From contig JAITYX010000149.1 in the NCBI GenBank assembly GCA_021018815.1, positions 396,176-460,175 on the forward strand: DNA of 64,000 bases, in the 5' to 3' direction. The position numbers and the translations under genes were made by a program. Position 1 is the first letter of the stretch. The number at the start of each line of letters is the position of its first letter. Below the pieces are notes generated by a model. The model was not told the origin of the DNA, searched no databases, and saw only the letters and a list, made by a program, of their open reading frames with translations. Origin of the DNA: Talinum fruticosum. Its lineage: Eukaryota > Streptophyta > Magnoliopsida > Caryophyllales > Talinaceae. Shown here one piece after another: positions 45,908-57,600 of this stretch.

Positions 45908-46330
45908 AAATTACGAGGATGAGATTTTGTGTGACATGCTCCCCATGGATGCTTGCCATGTCTTGTTGGGCAAGCCATGGATGTTTGATCGAAGTTTACT
46001 ACATGATGGTAGGATAAACACCTACACGGTTACCAAGGATCATAAGAAGGTCACCCTCACACCTCTCCAACCATCGAGCGGTTCTAACCGACTCACCGCA
46101 TCCTCGGAACCGAGTGACGATTCCCACTCGGAAATTTATACTTCCCCACTCATCTCTACAAGCCACGATAAACGCCAACCTGAAGAAACCTTTACTTAGT
46201 TTGCCCCCGGTTTTCGTCCTTGTAGGTTAAAATTTTCAAGGAGCATTGAAGCTCGGAATGGAGAATATCAAGGAGATCCCATGGAGGAACCCTAAAGTTT
46301 GAGGACAAACTTTTTCGAACCGAGGGAGTA
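45908..46330 (+). pseudogene. Gyp-F protease end and polyprotein tail; no RT or integrase
   Basis: The protease continues in frame after the solo LTR: NYEDEILCDMLPMDACHVLLGKPWMFDR (about 45908-45995), with the family's ILLG-type second motif, then LHDGRINTYTVTKDHKKVTLTPL and an open tail to TAG at 46197-46199. Bases 46200-46330 hold a short stretch like the C-terminal end of gypsy polyproteins (…LRTNFF near 46297-46315). A purine tract (GAACCGAGGGAGTA, 46317-46330) and the LTR follow. About 3 kb of RT, RNase H and integrase that a full element would carry is absent. Confidence 0.72.
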
Positions 46331-47752
46331 TGATGGAAATATTCTTCCAACCTTTCAAATAGCCAGGCCGGACTCAACAATTATGAGTTCCGCCAAGAGC
46401 TTAGAATCGAGCAACGAATCCAAGTCTCGACCATAGGATGAAGGCATGAAATCCAAAGGGTTACCCTTACAGGTTTAGGATGAGAAAGGGATACTCTAGA
46501 TAGGACAATGGGATAAGAAGCCGGATGAGGAGAAGTCCCTATACTCGAGTCCTAATCAAACAATCTTTCTAAGTTAGCCGAGAAGCGGACCCAAATGCCA
46601 GCCCTCTCGTTCAAAGATGAAGCACTAGGTTTCAGCCTAGGGAACTCGAGTCAGGATCATTGCAAAGAAGGAATGCCTCATCTCAGTTCCCTCTATATGA
46701 TTTCCCTCATATCTAGCCCCATTCCAATTCTTAGTGACCTTTGTTGTCTGTCAAAAGCAACTTGAACAATTTGTATTTGTTTATTTGAACAATCATTGGT
46801 CCGTAATGATGATAGACAGACTTGTATGTTGATAATTGACATTTCATTAGGTAGAACACTATATAGGTTTATAAAAGAAGTCTGTTTTTGAATCAATTAG
46901 AATAGCCATCACCATACTCCCGTCAAATTAATGGTTAGTGAAAAGCTTTCCGGAAGGAAGAGACTTTCTGTGTTCAAAAGCACCAATCCAACAGAAGAAG
47001 AAATTAGATTGGTTTTCGAGTAAGGGAAATAAGGTTTTGAGTCAAGATAGTCTACGTGGGTTATCGAGGCTTTTCAATTCTTCTCAACCAATTGCAACTT
47101 TCCAAGAGGAGGACAGAGCTATCATTGGTCCATAAGATTATCCAATCGGAATCGAAGTAGAGCCACTTGCAAATTTTAGCACTTCTGTCTTAGTTAAGAT
47201 TAATCTTGTGATTAGTGTTAATTGATTATGATTAGTCTTAACCTTTTTCTTACTGATTAGGAAAGCTACTTTTGGTGGGAAAAGGCCCTCTATAAAAGAC
47301 CACCCCTTGTATAAAAGGAATCTTTTTGCCTATTGAATGAAATTAACCCTTTGTTACACTTTGTGTTTCAAACCTAGAAAGTGCTGAGTGTATCGGCTTT
47401 CTACGAAATCCCTTAGTTCGCTGTATCTTGGTTTGGCTACCACGTGGCGTTCTTCAAGGTCTTAGTGAACTAACCTTGTTGGATCTTTCCACGGCTAGTT
47501 TTCTAAGTTGCCCCTTATTGTCTCGAGAGTGCTGAGTGAATCGGCTTTCTATTCGGTTTGGTTCTATAATGTTCCTTTGTTATTGATAGCTGGTTTACGA
47601 GAGGAGAAAGAGTAAAATCCCTCTTGCCATACCCAACTACCAACTATTTATCCTTCCCTTTTATCCACCACATCTACGCTTCCCACCCTCATATGCCACC
47701 AAAGCTTAACTCAAACCCCTATTTGGTTTCTTAGTTGGGCTTGGTGCCATCA
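46331..47752 (+). repeat. Gyp-F 3' LTR
   Basis: The repeat is 1422 bp, TGATGGAAAT... to ...GGTGCCATCA. A TATA box (TATAAAAG) is at 47291-47298. It is preceded by a purine tract and followed, mid-gene, by copia protease sequence at 47753, so Gyp-F inserted into Cop-G. No second copy is in the window, so the left end is deduced from the tract and TG. Confidence 0.65.
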
Positions 47753-49105
47753 TTTGGAGATAACAGGAAAGGCAAGATTGTTAGAAATGGCAAGGTTGGT
47801 CAAGGAGATAACTCAATTAGTCCAGATCGACCTTATCAAAGGACTCAAGTACAATCTTTTGAGCATATCTCGGTTATGTGACAAAGGTTAAGAGGTAAGA
47901 TTCACTCTAACCAACTGCTACATTTCTAATGTAGTCACCAAAGAGACGAAGCTCTCGGGTTTGAGGTCGGTAACACCTATACCATTACTCTCTCGGATTC
48001 TAGTCGGAATTTATCAATTTTAAAAGCATCGTTGAATTATGATTCATGGACATGGCATCATAAACTAGGTCATATCAGCATGCATACTATCAAAAAACTT
48101 GCATCTCATGGATCGGTTAGGGGTTCACCTAACTGTGCATTTAAGAAAGACAAAATATGTGAAGCATGCACAAAAAAAAAGCAAGTTAAATCATATTTCA
48201 AACCACTCAAAACCGTGTCTACATCCAAAGTACTTGAATTGGTTCATATGGATTTGTGTGGTGAAATTCCTGTGAAAAGCTTAGGAGGTAAATCATATGT
48301 GTTAATTATTGTTGATAATTATTCACGGTTTACACGGGTGTGTTTTTTCTAAAGAATAAGAATGAAGCCATGATAGAGTTCACTAAGATCCGCAGGAAAA
48401 TTCGAGTGGAGTCCGAGACTCATACCGAAGAATTCAAATTAACCATGGAAAGGAGTTCGATTACTCGGAATTTGCAGACTTCGTGACAAGAATGACATCT
48501 CCCACAACTTCTTAGCACCAAGAACTCCTCAACAGAATGGAGTAGTGGAGAGAAATAACAGAACTCTTGAAGTAATAGGAAGGACAATGATGATTGAAAA
48601 TGATCTACCTTACTATTTTTAGGCTGAGGCTGTCAACACAGACAAACTATACACTTAACGGATGCCTCATTAGACCCATTATGAAGAAGACAACCTATGA
48701 GCTGTACAAGGGAAAGTAGCCCAATATCTCCAAACCATTCGGTTGTAAATGTTATGTGCATAACAATGGTAAGGAACATCTAACTAAGTTTCATGCAAGG
48801 TCAGATGAAGGTATATTTCGGGTTACTCACCTCATAGTAAAGCTTATATAGTTTTTAACAAAAGAACTAACAAAGTGGAAGAAAGCATCCACGTTGTATT
48901 TAATTAGATTGACCATGGCAGGACAAGTGAATCCACTTTCTCGGATCTCAAGCGTAATAGAGATGAAGATGACATTGCTGAAGCTGAACTCGGAATGAGT
49001 CAAAACAAAAGATTTGAGGCAACTTAGAATGAGCCAACTTAGAATGATATGACTCGGAATGAATAAGCTCAAGAGCTAGCTCGGAATGTTAAAGAACAAG
49101 CCAAT
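47753..49105 (+). pseudogene. pol: Cop-G pol fragment: protease end and integrase
   Basis: It starts in the protease at a FGDN..GKIV segment equal to FGDDSKGKII of Cop-C, then reads NLLSISRLCDKG. The integrase zinc-binding part is WTWHHKLGHISMHTIKKLASHGSVRGSPNCAFKKDKICEACTKKKQV (48044-48185). The core start is LELVHMDLCGEIPVKSLGGKSYVLIIVDNYSRFTRVCFF (48233-48352). The Glu region reads LAPRTPQQNGVVERNNRTLEVIGRTMM (about 48510-48590), and GYSPHSKAYIVFNKRTNKVEESIHVV (about 48823-48900) follows. It ends where the Gyp-H LTR starts. Gag lies outside or is lost. Confidence 0.82.
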
Positions 49106-50452
49106 GCCGAAAGTTTCGGGGCGAGGGTACGAAACGTAGGGATAAGCTCTTGAGTTTTGCCCATCAAACAATGGCCTTTATTACTCTAAGTAGTGGGTTT
49201 AAATAACATATTAAAAATGGGCACACAACATTATTAGATTCGAAAATAAAAGCAACCAAATCATAGTAACGAAAGTAGTAAAAGCAAATACGAAAAGGGA
49301 CAAATGAAAGCAATAAAGAAAAGCGAAAAGAAGCGAAAGCGAAAAATAAAAAAATTACATCAGGCGGGGAGGAATTTAAATACGATACATCTTTGTCCAT
49401 AATCTGGAAAGTAGTAAAACATAAAATAAATAAACTGCTGTGAAGACCGAATTACTTCCCTCAAGTTGTCCCACTGCTGATCTCGATCATCAAATCTTGA
49501 CCTCATGATGCGACAGTGGTGACTTGAAAAGGCTTTTTGTGAGTTTTTGTGAGGGTAGGTAAGAATTGATGAATGAAGTGTTGGAAGTATGAAAGTAAGC
49601 TGAAAAGAAAGCAAGAGATTAGAATACGAGCAAGTGCATTCAATAGCTCTTAATGAGGTTTTCGCGAGCATAATGCTTATGGATGAGCCGCTATCAAAAT
49701 GAGAGCCTAAGCTCTCTATTTATAAGAAAAGATTAAGTTACAAATGACCTAGGGTTTTTGATTCAAGAGTCATCCAGAAATGAGCCCGAACTAGCTGAAA
49801 AATCGTAAAAATCGGACCAAAAATAAGGGATAGAACCAAATCCTGGGGTAGTGCGGCTCGGACTAAAACAACGTCGTTTTGGTCCTCCAGCCTTCTTCCG
49901 TGTTGCAGCAAGACTCCGGGAAAAACGCAATGTTGTGGGTGAACTGCAACCTGGTGCATGGCATCCGACATAAAGAACATTGTTTTGAGAAAATAATAAG
50001 CTCCGTGTCTCGATAGAACCGCTTGCGAAAAAACGCAGCGTTATGCGGCTCCGGGCATACAACGTCATTTTGATGTCTTCAACTCCATGTCTTGGTTAGA
50101 CGCTGGTGGTGAAACGTGGTGTTTTGAGCATAGAATATCCTTATACACGGCACCGGACTTCCTTGACTTTGGAGGTTTGACCTGGGTTGGGACCTTTCTA
50201 AAGAAAAAAGGATTTTTAAACGACCCAAGGCAAAAGCCTATTTATTTGGTGCTAAAGGGTTCTTTGTGGTTTACGGGCTTCCGTCACACCAATCAAATAC
50301 CGTCTCGTGATCCAAATCCTCAAACATGACTCGCGAATTTTATCATCGAGCCAACAAAATAAATAAAAGAAAAGGGATGAAATATTTTAGTCGTCTACGA
50401 GTTAGCCGCCACTTTGACCGAGTCCGAAAGACAAAGGGTCAAAGTAGACACT
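49106..50452 (-). repeat. Gyp-H 3' LTR
   Basis: The right end (…GGTCAAAGTAGACA at 50452) is the TG start of the LTR on the minus strand, identical to the start at 31121. A minus-strand TATA box is at about 49717-49724. The left end shares GAGGGTACGAAACGTAGGGA and the next about 190 bases with 63096-63305. The exact left boundary with Cop-G is uncertain (49106-49122). Confidence 0.7.
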
Positions 50453-50738
50453 AAAGGATACTTATTTCGCGTTTGTGCGTTGTTTCGTACATTGAATGTT
50501 GTGTAGTGTCCGGAATTGGTTGTTGTGGGCTAAAGCTCAGTGAGCTTTTATGCTGAAAATTTGATCGTTCTTTGCTCGAAGTTTGGTCCGACAATCGGTT
50601 GTACTAACATGCTTGTTAATAGATAATCATATTGACGAAAGTTCAGTAATTTACTCCAATAATTCGATCAAAAATTGATCGAAAATCTGATAAGCAAAAG
50701 CTAACTTGGTGGGTAAAAAGCTCCACTTGCATACATAT
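50453..50738. other. Gyp-H internal spacer, with start of a small ORF
   Basis: Mostly non-coding. The last about 40 bases form an open stretch on the plus strand (AKANLVGKKLHLHTY) that continues in the same frame at 52130 once the solo LTR and one CATAT are left out. Confidence 0.4.
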
Positions 50739-52124
50739 TGAAGACTCAGGGATAAATCTCTCTCTCTTAGGTTTTGATTCTAAGTCATTCCGTATCCTTT
50801 AGAAACTCCTATCTAAGTTTTCATTATGTTTTGACCGACTCGTAAAGCGCCTTACTACATATCTTCGTCACTAGTGTTTCGACTCACTCGGACTTCACTC
50901 GGAACCATCGCATGATCAAATAATTTTTCTAGCACAGTTTCCTGGAGTACTGACTTTGTATTTCAACGCAAAAAGAATTATAACATTAATTCTTTCTTTT
51001 AAGTCGGTTTATTTCTTTGAGAATTATTTAACCGGATCAAGTTGTTATACTCGATATTTTACTCTCTCTAACTTGATGATCTTAGGATTGACTTAAGATG
51101 GAATTTGAGTATATTGAATATTAGACTCGGAAAATTCCATTCTTTTAGGCCAAAGATAATTAAGCATTTAATTACTCTGGATTTAATTATTATATGTGCC
51201 TAATCTTGTACCAAAGTATTGTTATACTTTGAGAACCTATGTGATTTCCTTTCGTAGGTTATTCAAACGAGACTAATATATTTTTGAATTACAAAAGCAA
51301 CCGGCTTGTAATCGTGAACCACCAGTAGACAAGTTTTAACTACTTCTAGACAAGGGTCGGACATCGTGTCGGGATTGTTTGTTTCCAAACTGGAAAATTC
51401 AACCTCTAGGCCTAACCGTTGTTTCCATCACAGTTTCAGTCACCACCAAGTGATTGGACCATATTTTGGAGCCAAGAGTCATTACACAACGTTCACATCC
51501 CAATGGATCCTTTCGAGTGACTCATAATAGCCGTTATAACGGCTAGTGAAGACTTCAGTCCAGAGACGAGCCTCGGCGGTCACTTTGCTTGGGTGTCGAT
51601 AAATAGAAGCCACTTTGCAAGACTTGAAGGTTGCTGAATTATTGTTGGACCTATTATTGGATTCATTCTTACTCAATCTTCTACTTACAACTCCAATTCT
51701 ATATTTAATATTCTCTTACGTTCTTAGTAAGTCCCTTGACTGAACTATAAGGGTTAACTCAGGTCGGTTGTCCCCGATTGTAAAGGTTACCTCAGTTAGG
51801 AAGTACTAAATCGAGATAAGGGAACTTCGAGTCTAGGAAAACATTATAAGGAATTGATTAAGGGAGCAATTCTGGTTGAGTCAGTCCTTTGTATTTTGTG
51901 GATTCAAAATAGTGGATTTGACTTTGTGGTTGGATTAGCATTGTCCATGGTTTTCTCGCCTCAGGAGGGTTTCCACGTATATCCGAGTTATTGCCTTTCC
52001 GAGTCCATTCTAGACTCGGAAGTCGCTTTAGTTTGTATTGGTGTAAAAATTGTTTAATTTTCTTCATCACCCTATTCACCCCCTACCTCTAGGGTGACTT
52101 AGACTCTTCAAGAGCAAACCTTCA
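50739..52124 (+). repeat. Copia solo LTR inside Gyp-H
   Basis: The repeat is 1386 bp, TGAAGACTC... to ...CCTTCA, flanked by a perfect 5-bp duplication CATAT (50734-50738, 52125-52129). It is a divergent member of the Cop LTR family, closest to the fragment at 31331-31782. The TATA box is degraded (GATAAATA near 51598-51605). No internal region is left. Confidence 0.9.
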
Positions 52125-52257
52125 CATATGGTGCCAAAAATCCACTTGCCATGTCGGATGGGACTTTACAAGTTTGTGGAGACGGTCGATTTTCTACATC
52201 TATCTTGGAGGACTTCAGCAATTATCTTTTTGATGATGTTTTCGATGACAAAGATTA
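52125..52257 (+). pseudogene. C-terminal piece of an unknown ORF split by the solo LTR
   Basis: An open frame reads GAKNPLAMSDGTLQVCGDG then FSTSILEDFSNYLFDDVFDDKD and TAG at 52255-52257. Upstream codons at about 50695-50738 are in the same frame when the solo LTR is removed, giving about 58 codons after an upstream TGA. The downstream bases match the minus-strand region near 24590-24480 in Gyp-I. It could be the last exon of a second antisense gene of this element. I recognise no family. Confidence 0.4.
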
Positions 52258-52690
52258 GTCAATCCCTTATAGGGTGCTTTTGTTTTTAATGTTTTGTAAC
52301 ATTTTGACCTTATGCAATGAGATGAATGCAAGGAATCAATTCTAAAAATGCTCTCTTTTATTAATATGATAAAAAATTCTAAGAAAAAATACAAAGACAA
52401 ATCAATAAAAAATTCAATATCCCCCATTCCCCCAAAAGAAATTAATAAAATGAGAAACATAAATTTGTAAGTGCATGGTCCAAGATAATAGGGCTTGACC
52501 GAAATGGGTTAAAGCAGAAAAATGGCCCAAGGAGTGCTCAGGCTAAAGAAAAACAACTCGGACCAGCCTGTCCGGCCGACACCGCCCATATAGGAGACCG
52601 AGGCGCTAGTGGGCTTTAGTGGCGTAATGCAACGAGACTCGAAGCTGGAGACTACTATAAATTGGACCCTCTACTCGGATATCACAAATT
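52258..52690 (+). promoter_or_regulatory. Spacer with TATA box before the Gyp-H antisense ORF
   Basis: A/T-rich non-coding DNA; the start matches Gyp-I (AGGGTGCTTT..., CAATGAGATGAATGCA). CTATAAATTGG at about 52653-52663 is a TATA box 30-40 bases before the ATG at 52691, so the antisense ORF could be transcribed by itself. Confidence 0.5.
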
Positions 52691-54198
52691 ATGCCTTCTA
52701 AACCTTCTTCTCGCAATTCCCTTCGAAACACAGTTCGTAAGAAAATTCCTCGGTGCCTTCAATTCCATTCTACTTTCAAAGATGAATTATATGACATAGT
52801 TGTCCCATTGGATGCATGAGATGACATATGTTGATAGGGTAGGATTGTCTAAATATGGACTGAATACCCTATTCATCATTCAACAGTGAAAGTCGATTGA
52901 ACTTTCCTAAGGGCTACCGTGGCTTATTGGAATTCACACTACCACGTTTTCAAGTTTGGGGATAAGGAATTGTGTCCCTTACCTAAAGAATTTGATGCTA
53001 TTCTAGGCATTCAATGCCATACTAAACATGTTATGCCCAAGTCCTCTAAGAATATGCATGAAACCTACAACTGCCTTTTGAAGTTAAATAATAGGAATCT
53101 AAGTTGGATTCTTATTAAGGATATGGTGGACTTAATGAATTTGATGAAGCATTGCCGCCTGATGTACTCGTCGTAGTCCGCCCTTATTCCAAGGCATTAA
53201 GCTATAATCACCTATCCGATAGGTGGTTTCTTACTAGTAGCAGCCCACAGGGGTATGGCTCCCGCTGCGTATCGAGCTTTGAAAAGAAATTCGAGGTTTA
53301 CTCGTTCCCTAACTCGTGCTGATTGTCGTTGAAACTATTACATGGCTAGACTAGGTCGAAGCCAACCCGGACAAAGACTTCACTGAAAGCCTCCTATTAT
53401 TGCAGGTGAGCACACAATAATAACTAGGACCAACGGGTGAGACTAGGTTGGCGGCATCGGCCAAGGGGCGGTGGTCTTTCACCGCCGAGGCTAAAAAGCC
53501 TTCGCTTTTGCCCAAATTCCGGGTTTTTCGTTTTTTTCCTTCCTTCTTTATTTATTTATTTTTTGTCCTGTTGCATTGTAAATAAGGTTGAATTCGATCG
53601 TGCGGGACTCTTATGATTATCCTATCTATTGTATGTAGATTGGTTGATAGAGCACTTTCAACCGATTCAAGCTCCTGCAAAAGTGGACTCGCACATGGCA
53701 ACACAGCTTTGTTAGCGAAGCGATTGACCGTGGTAACCGATCACCCCGCTTTCGGTTGGAGGCTTGGCTTAAAAACCATGGTATCGTTGAATGGTATATT
53801 AAACATAGGAATGTTTCTCAATTTAGGGCACTTATGGAGCAACAAGCTTTCATGGCTATAGTATTGGATGAACTCGCCTAAGCTACTAAAGCATATAGAT
53901 GAATGTACCACTACAATTTCTCAATATTATCCGGAGTAGATAATGTAAGTAGACCCCAGAGCGTCGCAAGGCATTGAGGACTCGAGAATGGGATCCCCAA
54001 GGAGATGTTCCTACTACTACACCTCTTCACATATGCGAAGTTAACCCCCAAATTGATGAACGAGCCCGCGTAAGGGAATCCGAGGCTAAAGAAGCTGAAG
54101 AGAGGAGGGCCCGCAAGATTAAAGAGCTAAAGAAATGCACTCGGGACGATGCAACCGAGTCTAGCGATATGAAAGGAAAGAAAGTGAAGATAGACTAG
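52691..54198 (+). pseudogene. Gyp-H antisense additional ORF (DUF7745-like)
   Basis: The gene is opposite to gag-pol. The ATG at 52691 gives MPSKPSSRNSLRNTVRKKIPRC, about 43 codons to a TGA, then breaks. The main recognisable part is AYWNSHYHVFKFGDKELCPLPKEFDAILGIQCHTKHVMPKS (52922-53045), matching the WN...HVFRFG..EL.P..EE...ILG pattern of the DUF7745-type domain in plant gypsy ORFs. Further on is a stretch with RFRLEAWLK.HGIVEW and RALMEQQAFMAIVLDELA (about 53745-53880), then WDPQGDVPTTTPLHICEVNP and a charged coil (ERARVRESEAKEAEERRARKIKELKK), ending KVKID and TAG at 54196-54198. Function unknown; possibly nuclear. AG|GTGAGC near 53405 and TATGTAG at about 53638 might bound an intron. Confidence 0.66.
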
Positions 54199-54619
54199 GG
54201 CTCAATTTTTAAAGAGAATTTTTAGGAGGAATCAAAGAATATAGGAATGTTAGTTTTGCCTCTTTAGAACATTTTTTTTTTCAAGTAGTATGCTTGGTTT
54301 TATTTTCCCTTTTATTAGCTATGTATTCAGGTAAGTAGACGTTTTATTAATAAAAGTAAAAAACTAAGTTTCATGCTCACTTATATGCTTCATTTTTTAT
54401 ATCGCTCACCTAAAGGAGTAAATAAATTTAGACGGCCTGATTAAACCGTCCTTAAAAATTAATCGAGCAATTAAAGAATTAATTAAACCAATAGACTATA
54501 AGAGCAGGGGAGATTACCCGACGGGCCAGCCCATCGTTGTCCGAGTGGTGGCCGCGCCGCCCATGGCATGACCTAGTTGGGCCGGGCTTGGCCCGTTATG
54601 CCATTTGTTCGGTGTCATG
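54199..54619. other. Spacer between Gyp-H antisense ORF and pol end
   Basis: The two genes converge here. It is A/T-rich with a poly-T run at 54280-54292 and a GC-rich patch at 54530-54600. The same layout is seen at 22202-22520. No gene is seen. Confidence 0.5.
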
Positions 54620-57600
54620 CTAAACGTAGTATTTATTCAGTTGATCCAAGTTTGTGTAAGGAAAGATCTCTTCACCATCCAAATCAGCGAATTTTACCTT
54701 TTCTCCCGACAGTATTTGACTACGTACAAATGGGTCTTGCTAGTTGGGCCTAAACTTTCCTTGGGGATCCTGGATGGGTGCCCTAATCTCCTTTAGGACC
54801 AAATCCATAACCTACAGATTACGAGGCTTCAGTTCCTTGTTAAATTCCCTTAATATACATGCGTGGTATATTTCGACATTATGTCAAGCATTCAATCGTC
54901 TTTCATCGAGCAACACTAACTCTTCGTTGCGTGCCTTAGCCCATTCTTATGTGGGAATCGACTCCCAAGCAATGAATCATAATGAGGGTATAGCGATCTT
55001 TATTGGAAGGACTGCTTCTATGCCATACACTAAGGAGTAGGGTGTTGCTCCGGTTGAGGCCTTAATGGACGTCCGGTAGCCCCATAAAGCGAAGGACAAC
55101 TTGTCGAGCCAATCTTTATAGTTGACAGCCATCTTCTCCACTATTTTACGAGTATCTTTGTTGGTGGCCTGGATTGCTTCATTGGTTTGAGGGCGATAGG
55201 GAGAAGATTTGTGGTGTTTGATCTTGTATCTCGTCTAGTAGGTCTCATTACTTCTTTCTTGAAGTGACTACCATGGTCACTGATCAATTCATGGGGTACC
55301 CCATATTGACAAATGATATTCTGCGTGATGAACATGGCTAAATGTTTTGGTGTCAAAGTTATGTAGAAGGTCGCTTCTACCCATTTAGTAAAATAGTCAA
55401 TTGCTACTAACACAAATTTATGATAACCCATTCCTTTAGGGGTCACTTTGCCAATAATATCGATGCCCCAAACCGAGAATGACCAAGGTGATGCAAGTGT
55501 CGTGAGAAACGATGGTGGGTGGTGTTATATATTTGCATACACCCGACACTTGTGGCACTTCTTAGCAAATTCATTGCAACCTCGCTGCCATGGTCTACCG
55601 AGTAGTATCTTAACCTCGAATTTTCTCGAACCAACATTCTTCTATTCATATGGGGTCCACATTCCCCACTATGAATTTCATCCATGATGTGCTTTGCTTC
55701 GTGTTGATTACCACAAAGTATGCTAATTCTTGCGTTGGTTTTCTCATACAGCTTATCCTTGGTTCACCAAAACCGAGTTGCAAGCATCCTAATGGCTTGT
55801 TGGGCTCTAGGCATAGAGTCCAACGGATACTTTTATTTTTCCAAATACCGATAGATGTCATGGTACCAACTGGTTTGGTCGAGTACTAGACACTTCGAGT
55901 GTGTATACCTATGCAGGATAACTCCATCATTCTATATGGATAGACATTAAATGAACGCCGTTAGGGATATTGATCATGGATGCTAATTTAGCTAAAGCAT
56001 TCAAGAATTGGTTGTCATTCCTATGAAGGTATGTGTATGAAATGGTCTCAAAATATTTTGCTAATTCGATCAAATGTGCTTGGTAGGGTGCTAAGGCTTC
56101 ACTACGTACCTTCCATTTCTGTGAGATCCGATTAATGATCGGACTGGAGTCACCGAAAACCCAAATGCTCTTGGGTCCGATCACTATGGCAGCATGAAGT
56201 CCCGTGATGCATGCTTCATATTCCGCGACGTTCTTGGTGACCTCAAAATCCAACTTTACTAATATGGGAGTATGTGCTCCCTCTTGCAAGACTAGAATGA
56301 TCCCTACACCAAAGCCCTTCTAATTGGAAACACCGTCAAAGTACATGGTCCACATATCCACCTCTACTTGTAAGATGTTTTTGTTTGGGATATCGAGGTG
56401 TTCAGGCTGCGATTCGATTATGAGCAAATCATCTAAGAATTTCGACACTACCCTTCCTTTGATTGCTTTCTAGGGGACATACTTGAGTTCGAACTCGAAA
56501 GCATGACACTCCATCTAGCTATTTTACTACCGATGGTTGGTTGCTCAAGGATGTACTTAATAGGATCCATAAGTGCTACCACCTGTACCATGTGGGCCAA
56601 CATGTACTGCCTAAGCTTCTTGGTAGCCCAAACTAATGCCAACGATGTCTTCTCTAATGGCATAAGAATTTCTTCCTTAGATAATATACCATGTACTCTT
56701 CCTTTCCATCCCATTCAGCTACCATGGCTCCTATCATGGTTTACGTTGTAGCGAGGTATAAGAGAAAATGCTTCCCGGTTAGGTTGGCACTAATACTTGG
56801 AGGGTCGGCTAGATATTCCTTAACCTTCTTGAATACCTTTTGGCACTCATAATCCCAAATAGGCTCATACCCTCTACTCATCTTCCCGAAATTGGGTTCA
56901 CGAGACCATAGTCAATTTTGATATGAAGCGACTAATATACGGTAAACATCCTAGGAAACCTCGTATCTTCTTCTCTGTTTTCGGTAGTGGAATCTCCTGG
57001 ATAGCTTTGATCTTGGATGGATCAACTTTGATTCCACTAAGACTCGACAACATAGCCTGAAAGTTTTCTTAAGGTTACCCAAAAGGCACACTTTTGAGGG
57101 TTAAGGCACATGTTGTACTTTCTCAATCTTTTGAAGAATTTTCTAAGGTCTGGATAAGTGCGCTACCCTATCCTTGGACTTAATGATCATGTCATCCACG
57201 TAGACCGTGGCTTCTTTGTGGATTATGTCATGTAGTAATGTTGTAGTTGTCCTCCGATATGTAGCTCTTGCATTCTTGAGCCCAAATGGCATCACCACAT
57301 AATAGTACGTCCCCATTGAGTGATGAAGGTCTTCTTCTCCATGTCTTCTTCAACCATTTTCAACCGATTGTACCAAGCATAGCCGTCCATAAATGAGAGT
57401 AAGGCATGTCCCACTATGTTACCTACAAGGATGTCGATATAGGGTAGCGAGAAATCATCTTTAGGACTTGATTTATTTAAATCCTCGAAGTTGACGCACA
57501 TCTAAATGATGCTTGTCTATCTTTAGAATTGGTACTATGTTTGCTACCCACTAAGGGTAGTGAAATACTTTGATGAGCCCAACCTCTACTAGTTTTGGTC

